This document shows, piece after piece, positions 1 through 5,756 of a stretch of 6,004 nucleotides of DNA. Positions within the stretch are counted from its first letter, which is position 1. Every line of letters begins with the position of its first letter. Position numbers and translations under genes: made by a program. This DNA comes from an uncultured Burkholderiales bacterium. Its GTDB lineage: Bacteria; Pseudomonadota; Gammaproteobacteria; Burkholderiales; Burkholderiaceae. Location: contig CAIMWY010000159.1 in NCBI GenBank assembly GCA_903845315.1, forward strand, positions 1 to 6,004, read 5' to 3'. The notes below the pieces were generated by a model. That model was not told the DNA's origin and did no database searches. It saw only the letters and a program-made list of their open reading frames with translations.

Positions 1-2
1 AC

Positions 3-587
3 ACCAACGCGTTTGACGAAGCCATCACCACACCCACCGAAGACTCGGTGCGGCGCGCGATGGCCATCCAGCTCATCATCAACCGCGAGTGGGGCCTGGC
101 CAAAAACGAAAACCCGAGCCAAGGCGCCTTCATCATCGACGAGTTGACCGAGTTGCTGGAAGAAGCCGTGCTGGCCGAGTTTGAAAAAATCGCCGACCGC
201 GGCGGTGTGTTGGGCGCCATGGAGACGGGCTACCAACGCGGCAAGATTCAAGACGAGTCGATGACCTATGAAATGCTCAAGCACACCGGCGAGCTGCCCA
301 TCATTGGCGTCAACACCTTCCGCAACCCCAACGGCGAGCAGGTGATGGACAAGCTCGAGTTGGCCCGCTCCACCGATGAAGAAAAGCAAAGCCAGCTGCA
401 CCGCTTGAACGACTTCCACAGCCGCCACAAGGCCCAAGCCCAGATGCAGCTCAAACGCCTGCAACAAGCCGTGATCGACAACGCCAACGTGTTTGAAGTG
501 CTGATGGACGCGGTGCGCGTGTGCTCACTCGGTCAAATCACCCATGCGTTGTTTGAGGTGGGTGGGCAGTATCGGCGCAACATGTAA
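3..587 (+). CDS. icmF: Fused isobutyryl-CoA mutase IcmF, C-terminal end (5'-partial)
   Basis: The reading frame is open from base 3, so the gene enters from the left; 194 codons to TAA are present. IcmF is an adenosylcobalamin enzyme interconverting isobutyryl-CoA and n-butyryl-CoA. It fuses a B12-binding domain, a MeaB-type GTPase chaperone and the mutase substrate-binding barrel; only the end of the mutase part is visible here. Recognisable family stretches are [20 protein letters not shown] at the first visible codons, [40 protein letters not shown], and the ending [21 protein letters not shown] region, whose last residues (GGQYRRNM) are the usual IcmF C-terminus. The gene therefore ends normally. 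Separate methylmalonyl-CoA mutases end in a B12 domain instead, which argues for IcmF. The valine codon GTG at 48 is not a start. It stands 16 bp before amn on the same strand with no visible terminator between, so some read-through is possible. Confidence 0.93.
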   Translation, partial: TNAFDEAITTPTEDSVRRAMAIQLIINREWGLAKNENPSQGAFIIDELTELLEEAVLAEFEKIADRGGVLGAMETGYQRGKIQDESMTYEMLKHTGELPIIGVNTFRNPNGEQVMDKLELARSTDEEKQSQLHRLNDFHSRHKAQAQMQLKRLQQAVIDNANVFEVLMDAVRVCSLGQITHALFEVGGQYRRNM

Positions 588-591
588 TCGG

Positions 592-597
592 TAATAT
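592..597 (+). promoter_or_regulatory. -10-like box TAATAT placed for a leaderless amn transcript
   Basis: TAATAT lies with 6 nt between its last base and the ATG of amn at 604, the distance normally seen between a sigma-70 -10 box and the transcription start. Transcription from it would begin at the A of the ATG. No -35 match is evident 15-19 nt upstream, and the only purine run (GGGG, 599-602) is one base from the ATG, too close to act as a Shine-Dalgarno site. This is positional inference; the hexamer could be chance. Confidence 0.4.
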
Positions 598-603
598 CGG
601 GGC

Positions 604-2097
604 ATGAGCATTCGCCCCCCCTTCATCGCCCCCACCCGTCACTCCGACGCCGACAGCGCCCTGGCCCAAGTGCAGGCGCTGTACCAAACCAGCCTAGACC
701 ACCTGCGTTTGGCCATGAAGCAGTTTGTGGCAGGGCAAGATTTCTCGCAGCGGGTGCGCGCCTATTACCCGTTTGTGCGTATCCACACCCAACACGGTGC
801 GCTGCAAAAAAACAGCGACAGCGCACACCTGAGCTATGGCTTTGTGGCCGAGCCCGGCCGCTACGAGACCACCTTGACGCGGCCTGATTTGTTTGCCGAC
901 TATTACCGTGAACAGTTTCGCTTGCTGCTGCAAAACCACGGTGTGCCCCTGGAAGTGGGATTGAGCCATCAGCCGATCCCGGTGCATTTTTCGTTTGCCG
1001 AGAACGACCACATTGAAGGCGAGATGGGTGCTGAGCGGCGCCAGCAAATGCGCGAAGTGTTTGACCTGCCCGACCTCACAGCCATGGACGACGGCATTGC
1101 CAACGGCACGTTTGAGTCAGCGCCAGGTGAGCACCAGCCGCTGGCTTTGTTCACCGCAGCACGCATGGACTATTCGCTGCAACGCCTGCGCCACTACAGC
1201 GGCACCAGCCCCGAGCATTTTCAGAACTACGTGCTGTTCACCAATTACCAGTTCTACATTGACGAGTTTGTGCGCCTCGGGCACGCGGCCATGCAAGATC
1301 CGAACAGCGACTACGTGGCGTTTGTGGAACCCGGCAATGTGGTGACGCGTCGCGTGGGTTTGGACGTCCAGGCCAACGATGCACTGGGCAAAGCGCCGCC
1401 ACGTTTGCCGCAAATGCCGGCCTACCACCTGGTGCGCCCAGGGCACGGGGGCATCAGCATGGTCAACATTGGCGTGGGGCCGGCCAACGCCAAAAACATC
1501 ACCGACCATATTGCGGTGTTGCGCCCACACGCCTGGCTGATGCTGGGCCACTGCGCGGGCTTACGCAACACACAGCAGCTGGGCGACTATGTGTTGGCCC
1601 ACGGCTATGTGCGCGAAGACCATGTGCTGGACGAAGAGCTGCCGCTGTGGGTGCCGATTCCAGCGTTGGCCGAAATCCAAGTAGCACTGGAGCAAGCGGT
1701 GAAAGACGTGACGCAATGCCATGGCGCAGAACTGAAGCGCATTTTGCGTACCGGTACCGTCGCCAGCACCGACAACCGCAACTGGGAACTGTTGCCCGAC
1801 AACACACCGCAGCGCCGTTTCAGCCAAAGTCGTGCAGTCGCACTGGACATGGAAAGCGCCACCATTGCCGCCAATGGTTTCAGGTTTCGGGTGCCCTACG
1901 GCACCTTGCTGTGCGTGAGCGACAAGCCCTTGCACGGTGAAATCAAACTGCCAGGCATGGCCAACCACTTTTACCGCGAGCGGGTAGACCAACACCTGCG
2001 CATTGGCATGCGCGCCATTGAATTGTTGCGCCAACAAGGGCCTGCACAACTGCACAGCCGTAAGCTGCGCAGCTTTGCGGAAGTGGCGTTTCAGTAA
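604..2097 (+). CDS. amn: AMP nucleosidase
   Basis: This 497-residue protein is close in length to E. coli Amn (484 aa). Amn hydrolyses AMP to adenine and ribose 5-phosphate in the cytoplasm, a route for adenylate turnover and purine salvage. The N-terminal half (about residues 15-175) matches the AMP-nucleosidase-specific domain (RVRAYYPFVRI, SYGFVAEPGRYETTLTRPDLF). The C-terminal half (about 275-475) is a nucleoside-phosphorylase-type fold: HLVRPGHGG, VNIGVGPANAKNITDHIAVL (residues 287-306) and LGHCAGLRNTQ. DMES (415-418) and SDKP (439-442) are also present, with the SDKP aspartate in the position of the family's catalytic acid. No domain is missing. ATG 604 is the first start in frame with family-like sequence directly after it; there is no useful ribosome binding site, and a -10-like box stands just upstream. 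The last 7 bp overlap the end of psd on the other strand. Confidence 0.95.
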   Translation: MSIRPPFIAPTRHSDADSALAQVQALYQTSLDHLRLAMKQFVAGQDFSQRVRAYYPFVRIHTQHGALQKNSDSAHLSYGFVAEPGRYETTLTRPDLFADYYREQFRLLLQNHGVPLEVGLSHQPIPVHFSFAENDHIEGEMGAERRQQMREVFDLPDLTAMDDGIANGTFESAPGEHQPLALFTAARMDYSLQRLRHYSGTSPEHFQNYVLFTNYQFYIDEFVRLGHAAMQDPNSDYVAFVEPGNVVTRRVGLDVQANDALGKAPPRLPQMPAYHLVRPGHGGISMVNIGVGPANAKNITDHIAVLRPHAWLMLGHCAGLRNTQQLGDYVLAHGYVREDHVLDEELPLWVPIPALAEIQVALEQAVKDVTQCHGAELKRILRTGTVASTDNRNWELLPDNTPQRRFSQSRAVALDMESATIAANGFRFRVPYGTLLCVSDKPLHGEIKLPGMANHFYRERVDQHLRIGMRAIELLRQQGPAQLHSRKLRSFAEVAFQ

Positions 2098-2957
2098 GCC
2101 GCGTCACCCATCTTTTCGCCCAAACGCACACCCTGCGCCGCTTGCCACGCTGGGTTGAGTGCAATGGTGTTCTTGGGCCACAGCAACACCACGGTAGAGC
2201 CCAGCAAGAAGCGGCCCATTTCTTCGCCCTGATGCAGGCTCAGGTCTTGGTCGTCATACGTCCACTCACGCACCTTGCCTGGACGCGGCGGGTTGACCAC
2301 ACCATGCCAAGGCGTGGCCATGCTGCCCACGATGGTGGCACCCACCAGCACCAACACATACTGCTGCGGCTTGGCACCTTCGAGCGCCGGCATGTCGAAC
2401 ACACACACCACGCGCTCGTTGCGTGCGAACAAGCCAGGCACACCGCGTGCAGTGGCTGGGTTGACCGAGAACAAGTCCCCCGGCACATGGACCATGCGGC
2501 GCAAGCGCCCCGGGCTGGGCATGTGGATGCGGTGGTAGTCCTTGGGGCTGAGGTAGAGAGTGGCAAAGTCGCCATCCACAAACTGCGCGGCCAAAGCTGC
2601 ATCGCCACCCACCAGTGCTTGGGTGCTGTAGTGGTGGCCTTTGGCTTGAAAAATCTGGTCGCCCTCGATGCGTCCGAGTTGGCTGATGGCCCCGTCCACC
2701 GGACAGACAAAGTCAGCAGCGGCCAAGGGGCGCGCGCTGGGTGTGAGGGCGCGGGTGAAGAAGTCGTTGAAGCTGGCGTAGTGCGTGATGTCGGGCTGCG
2801 CGGCCTCGTCCATATGGACTTGGTAGCGCCGCACGAACCAACGAATCAAGGCATGGGTGAAACGCCCACCCTGGGCACGGGCCACAGAGCCTGCGAACAT
2901 GGTCAAGGCTTGTTTGGGCAGCAGGTATTGCAGGAGCACGGTGAGGGTTTCGGTCAT
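2091..2957 (-). CDS. psd: Phosphatidylserine decarboxylase proenzyme (type I)
   Basis: A 288-residue protein read from ATG at 2957-2955 down to TGA at 2093-2091. It decarboxylates phosphatidylserine to phosphatidylethanolamine at the inner membrane, the last step of PE synthesis. The proenzyme cleaves itself within LGST to give a large beta chain (about 1-253) and a small alpha chain starting with a pyruvoyl group made from Ser254. Visible motifs are FNDFFTR (63-69), CPVDG with Asp88, YHRIHMP with His145, FARNERVV (177-184), VGATIVGS (205-212) and LLGST (251-255). The Asp-His-Ser set sits almost exactly where E. coli Psd has it (D90, H147, S254). The frame stays open upstream to 3086, but those 43 extra residues have no family character, while MTETLTVLLQYLLPK is a typical start. 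It is divergent from the ABC exporter genes and convergent with amn (7-bp overlap). Confidence 0.95.
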   Translation of the reverse strand: MTETLTVLLQYLLPKQALTMFAGSVARAQGGRFTHALIRWFVRRYQVHMDEAAQPDITHYASFNDFFTRALTPSARPLAAADFVCPVDGAISQLGRIEGDQIFQAKGHHYSTQALVGGDAALAAQFVDGDFATLYLSPKDYHRIHMPSPGRLRRMVHVPGDLFSVNPATARGVPGLFARNERVVCVFDMPALEGAKPQQYVLVLVGATIVGSMATPWHGVVNPPRPGKVREWTYDDQDLSLHQGEEMGRFLLGSTVVLLWPKNTIALNPAWQAAQGVRLGEKMGDAAY

Positions 2958-2964
2958 CGCCCGG

Positions 2965-2970
2965 ATTTTA
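2965..2970 (-). promoter_or_regulatory. -10-like box TAAAAT just upstream of psd
   Basis: On the minus strand TAAAAT is followed by 7 nt (CCGGGCG) and then the psd ATG. A 4-of-6 match to the -35 consensus (TGGAGA, plus-strand 2989-2994) lies 18 nt upstream of it. There is no clear Shine-Dalgarno sequence in the gap. The spacing suggests a transcript starting at or next to the start codon. This is inferred from position and sequence only. Confidence 0.4.
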
Positions 2971-3035
2971 GGTGGTGACAGAGCGGGTTCTCCATGGCCA
3001 CAGGGAACTCTGCATCGCCTACCAGCCACGCCATC

Positions 3036-3067
3036 TGCCTGCGTGCCTGCCTCCGTGCGTGCGTGCG
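3036..3067 (+). repeat. Imperfect TGCN tetranucleotide tract in the psd / ABC-ATPase spacer
   Basis: Eight consecutive four-base units can be read: TGCC, TGCG, TGCC, TGCC, TCCG, TGCG, TGCG, TGCG. The tract lies in the 137-bp divergent spacer (2958-3094), immediately upstream of the likely promoter of the ABC ATPase gene. Only the last three units are identical in a row. Apart from this tract and the two -10-like boxes, I see no operator palindrome, terminator or RNA gene in the spacer. Confidence 0.6.
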
Positions 3068-3081
3068 TCATGATGCACGGG

Positions 3082-3087
3082 CACAAT
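3082..3087 (+). promoter_or_regulatory. Weak -10-like box CACAAT upstream of the ABC ATPase gene
   Basis: CACAAT (4 of 6 to TATAAT) is followed by 7 nt and ATG 3095, the same geometry as at amn and psd. It overlaps an alternative ATG at 3086, which would be untranslated if this is a promoter. No -35 match is obvious. On its own the match is weak; the repeated spacing is the reason to list it. Confidence 0.3.
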
Positions 3088-3094
3088 GTTTGGT

Positions 3095-4015
3095 ATGAAG
3101 CCTCTGTTTGAATGTCAGCATTTGATGAAACGCTACGGCGGCCAGGACGTGGTCAACGATGTGTCGTTTCGCATCGCACCCGGCGAATGCCTCGGGGTGA
3201 TTGGCCCCAACGGGGCGGGCAAAACCACCACGCTGCGCATGTGCTTGGGACTGGCCACGCCAGACAGCGGCACGGTGCAAGCCTTTGGGCTGACTATGCC
3301 GCAGGATGACTTGGCCATCAAAGCGCGCATTGGTGTGGTGAGCCAGTTTGACACCCTCGACCCGGACTTCACCTGTGCCGAGAACTTGCGGGTGTTTGGC
3401 CGCTACTTTGGCCTGAGACAAGCCGAGCTCCAGGCGCGCATTCCTGAGTTGCTGCACTTTGCCGCCTTGACCCATAAGGCCGACGCCAAGCCCGGCGAGC
3501 TGTCAGGGGGCATGAAGCGCCGCCTGAGTTTGGCGCGCGCCCTCATCAACAACCCCGACTTGCTGCTGCTCGACGAGCCCACCACCGGGCTCGACCCGCA
3601 AGCGCGCCACCTGATGTGGGAGCGTTTGCAGCAACTGCTGCAACAAGGCAAATCGATTTTGCTGACCACCCACTTCATGGACGAGGCTGAGCGCTTGTGC
3701 CATCGGCTCTTGGTGCTCGACCATGGCAAAAAAATTGCCGAAGGCACACCACGCGATTTGATTGCCCAACACCTCGAGCCCGATGTGGTGGAGGTGTTTG
3801 GTAACGGCGCCGTGAACCTGGTGAACAGCCCCCTCAAGGACTTGGCGCAACGGGTAGAGACCAGCGGTGAGACGGTGTTTTTCTACACCCACCAAGCAGG
3901 GCCGCTGCTGCAAGCCTTGGCCAATCACAGCGGTCTGCGCACCCTGCACCGCCCGGCCAATTTGGAAGACTTGTTTTTGAAATTGACCGGGCGCCAGATT
4001 CGGCAAGAGGGTTGA
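3095..4015 (+). CDS. NodI-type ABC exporter ATP-binding protein
   Basis: A 306-residue cytoplasmic ATPase of the NodI/drug-resistance subfamily that drives an ABC-2 membrane exporter. The ATP-binding motifs are complete: Walker A GPNGAGKTT (about residues 37-45), Q-loop VVSQFDTLD (Gln84), signature LSGGMKRR (136-143), Walker B LLLLDEPTTGLD with catalytic Glu161, and H-loop TTHFMDEAE (His193). A C-terminal extension of about 85 residues ending NLEDLFLKLTGRQIR is typical of NodI-like proteins. ATG 3095 was chosen over the in-frame ATG 3086 (three residues longer) because of the upstream -10-like spacing; neither has a good ribosome binding site. The permease gene follows after 4 bp, so the two form one operon. 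NodI of rhizobia exports lipochitooligosaccharide Nod factors, but no nod genes or other substrate clue are visible here, so the symbol is withheld and the substrate is unknown. Confidence 0.9.
   Translation: MKPLFECQHLMKRYGGQDVVNDVSFRIAPGECLGVIGPNGAGKTTTLRMCLGLATPDSGTVQAFGLTMPQDDLAIKARIGVVSQFDTLDPDFTCAENLRVFGRYFGLRQAELQARIPELLHFAALTHKADAKPGELSGGMKRRLSLARALINNPDLLLLDEPTTGLDPQARHLMWERLQQLLQQGKSILLTTHFMDEAERLCHRLLVLDHGKKIAEGTPRDLIAQHLEPDVVEVFGNGAVNLVNSPLKDLAQRVETSGETVFFYTHQAGPLLQALANHSGLRTLHRPANLEDLFLKLTGRQIRQEG
4005..4011 (+). promoter_or_regulatory. Ribosome binding site of the ABC permease gene, inside the upstream gene
   Basis: AAGAGGG lies within the last codons of the ATPase gene, 8 nt before ATG 4020. 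It fixes the permease start and supports translation of the pair from one mRNA. The contrast with the SD-less starts of amn, psd and the ATPase gene is notable. Confidence 0.7.
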
Positions 4016-4019
4016 CGCC

Positions 4020-4793
4020 ATGCACACCTACTTTCGTTTTTGGCCGGTGTTTTTGCGCAATTTACGGGTGTGGCGCAAGCTCGCGATTCCCAGCTTGGTG
4101 GCCAATATTGCCGAGCCGCTGATGTGGTTGGTGGCCTTTGGCTACGGCATGGGCGCGCTGGTGGGCGACGTCAACCTGGATGGCCAGCACGTGCCCTACA
4201 TCTTGTTTTTGGCGAGTGGTTCGATTTGCATGAGCGCCATGAACGCGGCCACGTTTGAGGCGCTGTACTCAGCCTTCTCACGCATGCATGTGCAAAAGAC
4301 CTGGGACGGCATCTTGAACGCCCCCATGCGCTTGAGCGATGTGCTGTTGGCTGAAATGCTGTGGGCTGCATTCAAGGCCTTGTTCACCATCACCGCCATC
4401 TTGGGCGTGATGATGGGCCTAGGGATCACCCACAGCTGGAAGTTGTTGGCGGCTTGGCCCATTCTTTTGTGCGTGGGTATCACCTTCAGTTGCATTGCGC
4501 TGATCTTCAATGCGCTGGCCAAGGGCTATGACTTTTTCACCTATTACTTCACCCTGTTCCTCACGCCCATGATGTTCTTGAGCGGCGTGTTCTTTCCGCG
4601 CGACCAATTGCCCGACCTGGTGCGCGAGGTGTCCGCCTGGCTGCCCCTGACCCAAGCGATTGCCTTGGTGCGTCCGCTGTTCTTGGACCAATGGCCTGCT
4701 CAGCCGCTGCTGCATTTGGGCGTGTTGGCGCTTTACGCCGTGGTGGCTTGGCGCATAGCGCTGCACCTGACGCAAAAGCGTTTCAAAGCGTGA
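4020..4793 (+). CDS. NodJ-type ABC-2 exporter permease
   Basis: A 257-residue integral inner-membrane protein, the usual NodJ length, forming the transport path for the ATPase encoded just upstream. About six hydrophobic segments can be read, near residues 23-45, 59-83, 108-135, 142-165, 172-193 and 228-250, with a basic N-terminus (RNLRVWRK) and a basic tail (TQKRFKA). Family landmarks are EPLMWLVAFGYGMG (32-45), SGSICMSAMNAATFE (66-80), WDGILNAPM (95-103) and the ABC-2 signature LSGVFFPRDQLP (187-198). The strong ribosome binding site and the 4-bp gap after the ATPase stop point to a two-gene operon. Substrate cannot be read from sequence; lipid-linked or hydrophobic glycolipid export is the family precedent. 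No terminator hairpin is visible after the stop. Confidence 0.9.
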   Translation: MHTYFRFWPVFLRNLRVWRKLAIPSLVANIAEPLMWLVAFGYGMGALVGDVNLDGQHVPYILFLASGSICMSAMNAATFEALYSAFSRMHVQKTWDGILNAPMRLSDVLLAEMLWAAFKALFTITAILGVMMGLGITHSWKLLAAWPILLCVGITFSCIALIFNALAKGYDFFTYYFTLFLTPMMFLSGVFFPRDQLPDLVREVSAWLPLTQAIALVRPLFLDQWPAQPLLHLGVLALYAVVAWRIALHLTQKRFKA

Positions 4794-4843
4794 GCACGAC
4801 ACAGCAAGCCCAGGGCGTCAGCCAATCGCAACCTTTGAGCCGC

Positions 4844-4849
4844 TAATAT
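4844..4849 (+). promoter_or_regulatory. Candidate -10 box TAATAT of the 3-hydroxybutyryl-CoA dehydrogenase gene
   Basis: TAATAT lies in the 93-bp gap between the permease stop and ATG 4887 and would give a leader of roughly 30 nt that includes the ribosome binding site. No convincing -35 box stands at 16-18 nt. I see no riboswitch-like structure or clear terminator in the gap. Confidence 0.35.
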
Positions 4850-4872
4850 TCTTGGTATTGCATCCAAGTCAC

Positions 4873-4879
4873 AAAGGGA
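4873..4879 (+). promoter_or_regulatory. Ribosome binding site of the 3-hydroxybutyryl-CoA dehydrogenase gene
   Basis: AAAGGGA ends 7 nt before ATG 4887, a standard Shine-Dalgarno spacing. It confirms this start, which also places the nucleotide-binding glycine motif at the usual distance from the N-terminus. Confidence 0.7.
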
Positions 4880-4886
4880 AATTTCA

Positions 4887-5756
4887 ATGAGCATCCAAAC
4901 CGTAGGCATCATCGGCGCCGGCACCATGGGCAATGGCATTGCGCAGGCCTGCGCCGTCTCAGGCGTGAACGTGGTCATGGTCGACATCTCGCAGGCTTCG
5001 GTGGCCAAAGGCATGGCCACCGTCGCGGGCAGTTTGGACCGTCTGATCAAGAAAGAAAAAATCACCGAAGCCGACAAAGCCGCAGCTTTGGGTCGCATCC
5101 AAGGCAGCACGAACTACGACGACCTGAAAGGCGCGCAACTGGTGATCGAGGCCGCCACCGAGAACTACGAACTCAAGGTCAAGATCTTGAAACAAGTCGA
5201 CGCCCTGTTAGGCGCCGACGTGATCGTGGCATCGAACACCTCATCGATTTCGATCACCAAATTGGCCGCCGTCACACAACGCGCAGACCGCTTCATTGGC
5301 ATGCATTTTTTCAACCCCGTGCCCATGATGGCCTTGGTCGAAATCATCCGAGGCTTGCAAACCAGCGACGCCACCCACGATGCCGTGCACGAGCTGGCCA
5401 CCCGCCTGGGCAAGAGCCCGATCACGGTGAAGAACGCCCCCGGCTTTGTGGTCAACCGCATCTTGGTGCCGATGATCAACGAAGCCCTGTTTGTGCTGGC
5501 CGAAGGTCTGGCCACGCCCGAAGACATTGACGCCGGCATGAAGCTGGGCTGCAACCAACCGATTGGCCCCTTGGCCTTGGCCGACATGATTGGTTTGGAC
5601 GTGTGCCTGGCCGTGATGGAGGTCTACCTCAACGAGTTTGGCGACAGCAATCCGCCGCGCTCGCCGTTGCGGAGCTTGGCGACGCGGATGCCGTCATCTT
5701 CGATGATGAGCAGGGAATCCGCGTCTTGCGCGATTGCGCGACTTTCGCGGGTTTGA
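4887..5756 (+). CDS. hbd: 3-hydroxybutyryl-CoA dehydrogenase, 3' end replaced at a chimeric junction
   Basis: This short-form 3-hydroxyacyl-CoA dehydrogenase interconverts (S)-3-hydroxybutyryl-CoA and acetoacetyl-CoA with NAD(P), in butyrate/fatty-acid degradation or related acyl-CoA pathways. The N-terminal Rossmann domain has GAGTMG (residues 10-15) and the acidic VDIS end of strand 2 (32-35). Catalytic residues are present: Ser119 in SNTSS, His140 in MHFFNP, Glu152 (12 residues after the His, as in the family) and Asn190 in PGFVVN. The helical C-terminal domain runs normally to VYLNEFGDS (246-254, base 5648). Family members then continue with a YRP..LL..MV..G.LGRK.G.G.Y.Y type end near residue 282. 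Here residues from about 255 to 289 are unrelated and serine/arginine-rich; they are the reverse complement of a helicase gene read out of frame. Authentic sequence therefore ends at about 5648-5650. The enzyme as written would lack the end of its dimerisation domain. paaH is an alternative name; no paa genes are visible. Confidence 0.9.
   Translation: MSIQTVGIIGAGTMGNGIAQACAVSGVNVVMVDISQASVAKGMATVAGSLDRLIKKEKITEADKAAALGRIQGSTNYDDLKGAQLVIEAATENYELKVKILKQVDALLGADVIVASNTSSISITKLAAVTQRADRFIGMHFFNPVPMMALVEIIRGLQTSDATHDAVHELATRLGKSPITVKNAPGFVVNRILVPMINEALFVLAEGLATPEDIDAGMKLGCNQPIGPLALADMIGLDVCLAVMEVYLNEFGDSNPPRSPLRSLATRMPSSSMMSRESASCAIARLSRV

Noticed and set aside
588..603. Terminator between icmF and amn
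   Set aside because: The 16-bp gap contains no inverted repeat or T-tract, only the -10-like TAATAT.
1561..2055. 164-codon open frame antisense to amn
   Set aside because: The amn frame has clear catalytic motifs across the same bases. The antisense product has no family features or ribosome binding site.
2142..2978. 278-codon open frame on the plus strand, antisense to psd
   Set aside because: It lies almost wholly within psd, is rich in His/Gln/Gly as expected of an antisense shadow in G+C-rich DNA, and shows no recognisable domain.
2958..3086. 43-residue N-terminal extension of psd (open frame up to 3086)
   Set aside because: The residues are low-complexity and unlike any Psd N-terminus, and they come partly from the TGCN tract. 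The internal Met at 2957 gives the normal length and puts the catalytic residues at family positions.
3095..4793. Part of a rhizobial nodulation operon
   Set aside because: There is no nodABC gene or other symbiosis gene next to the pair in the visible sequence; only the exporter subfamily resemblance supports the idea.
5651..5756. A novel serine/arginine-rich C-terminal tail on 3-hydroxybutyryl-CoA dehydrogenase
   Set aside because: The tail is exactly the opposite strand of a well-recognised helicase motif region (K-x-RNG, QDAD), so it is out-of-frame read-through past the junction, not a new domain.
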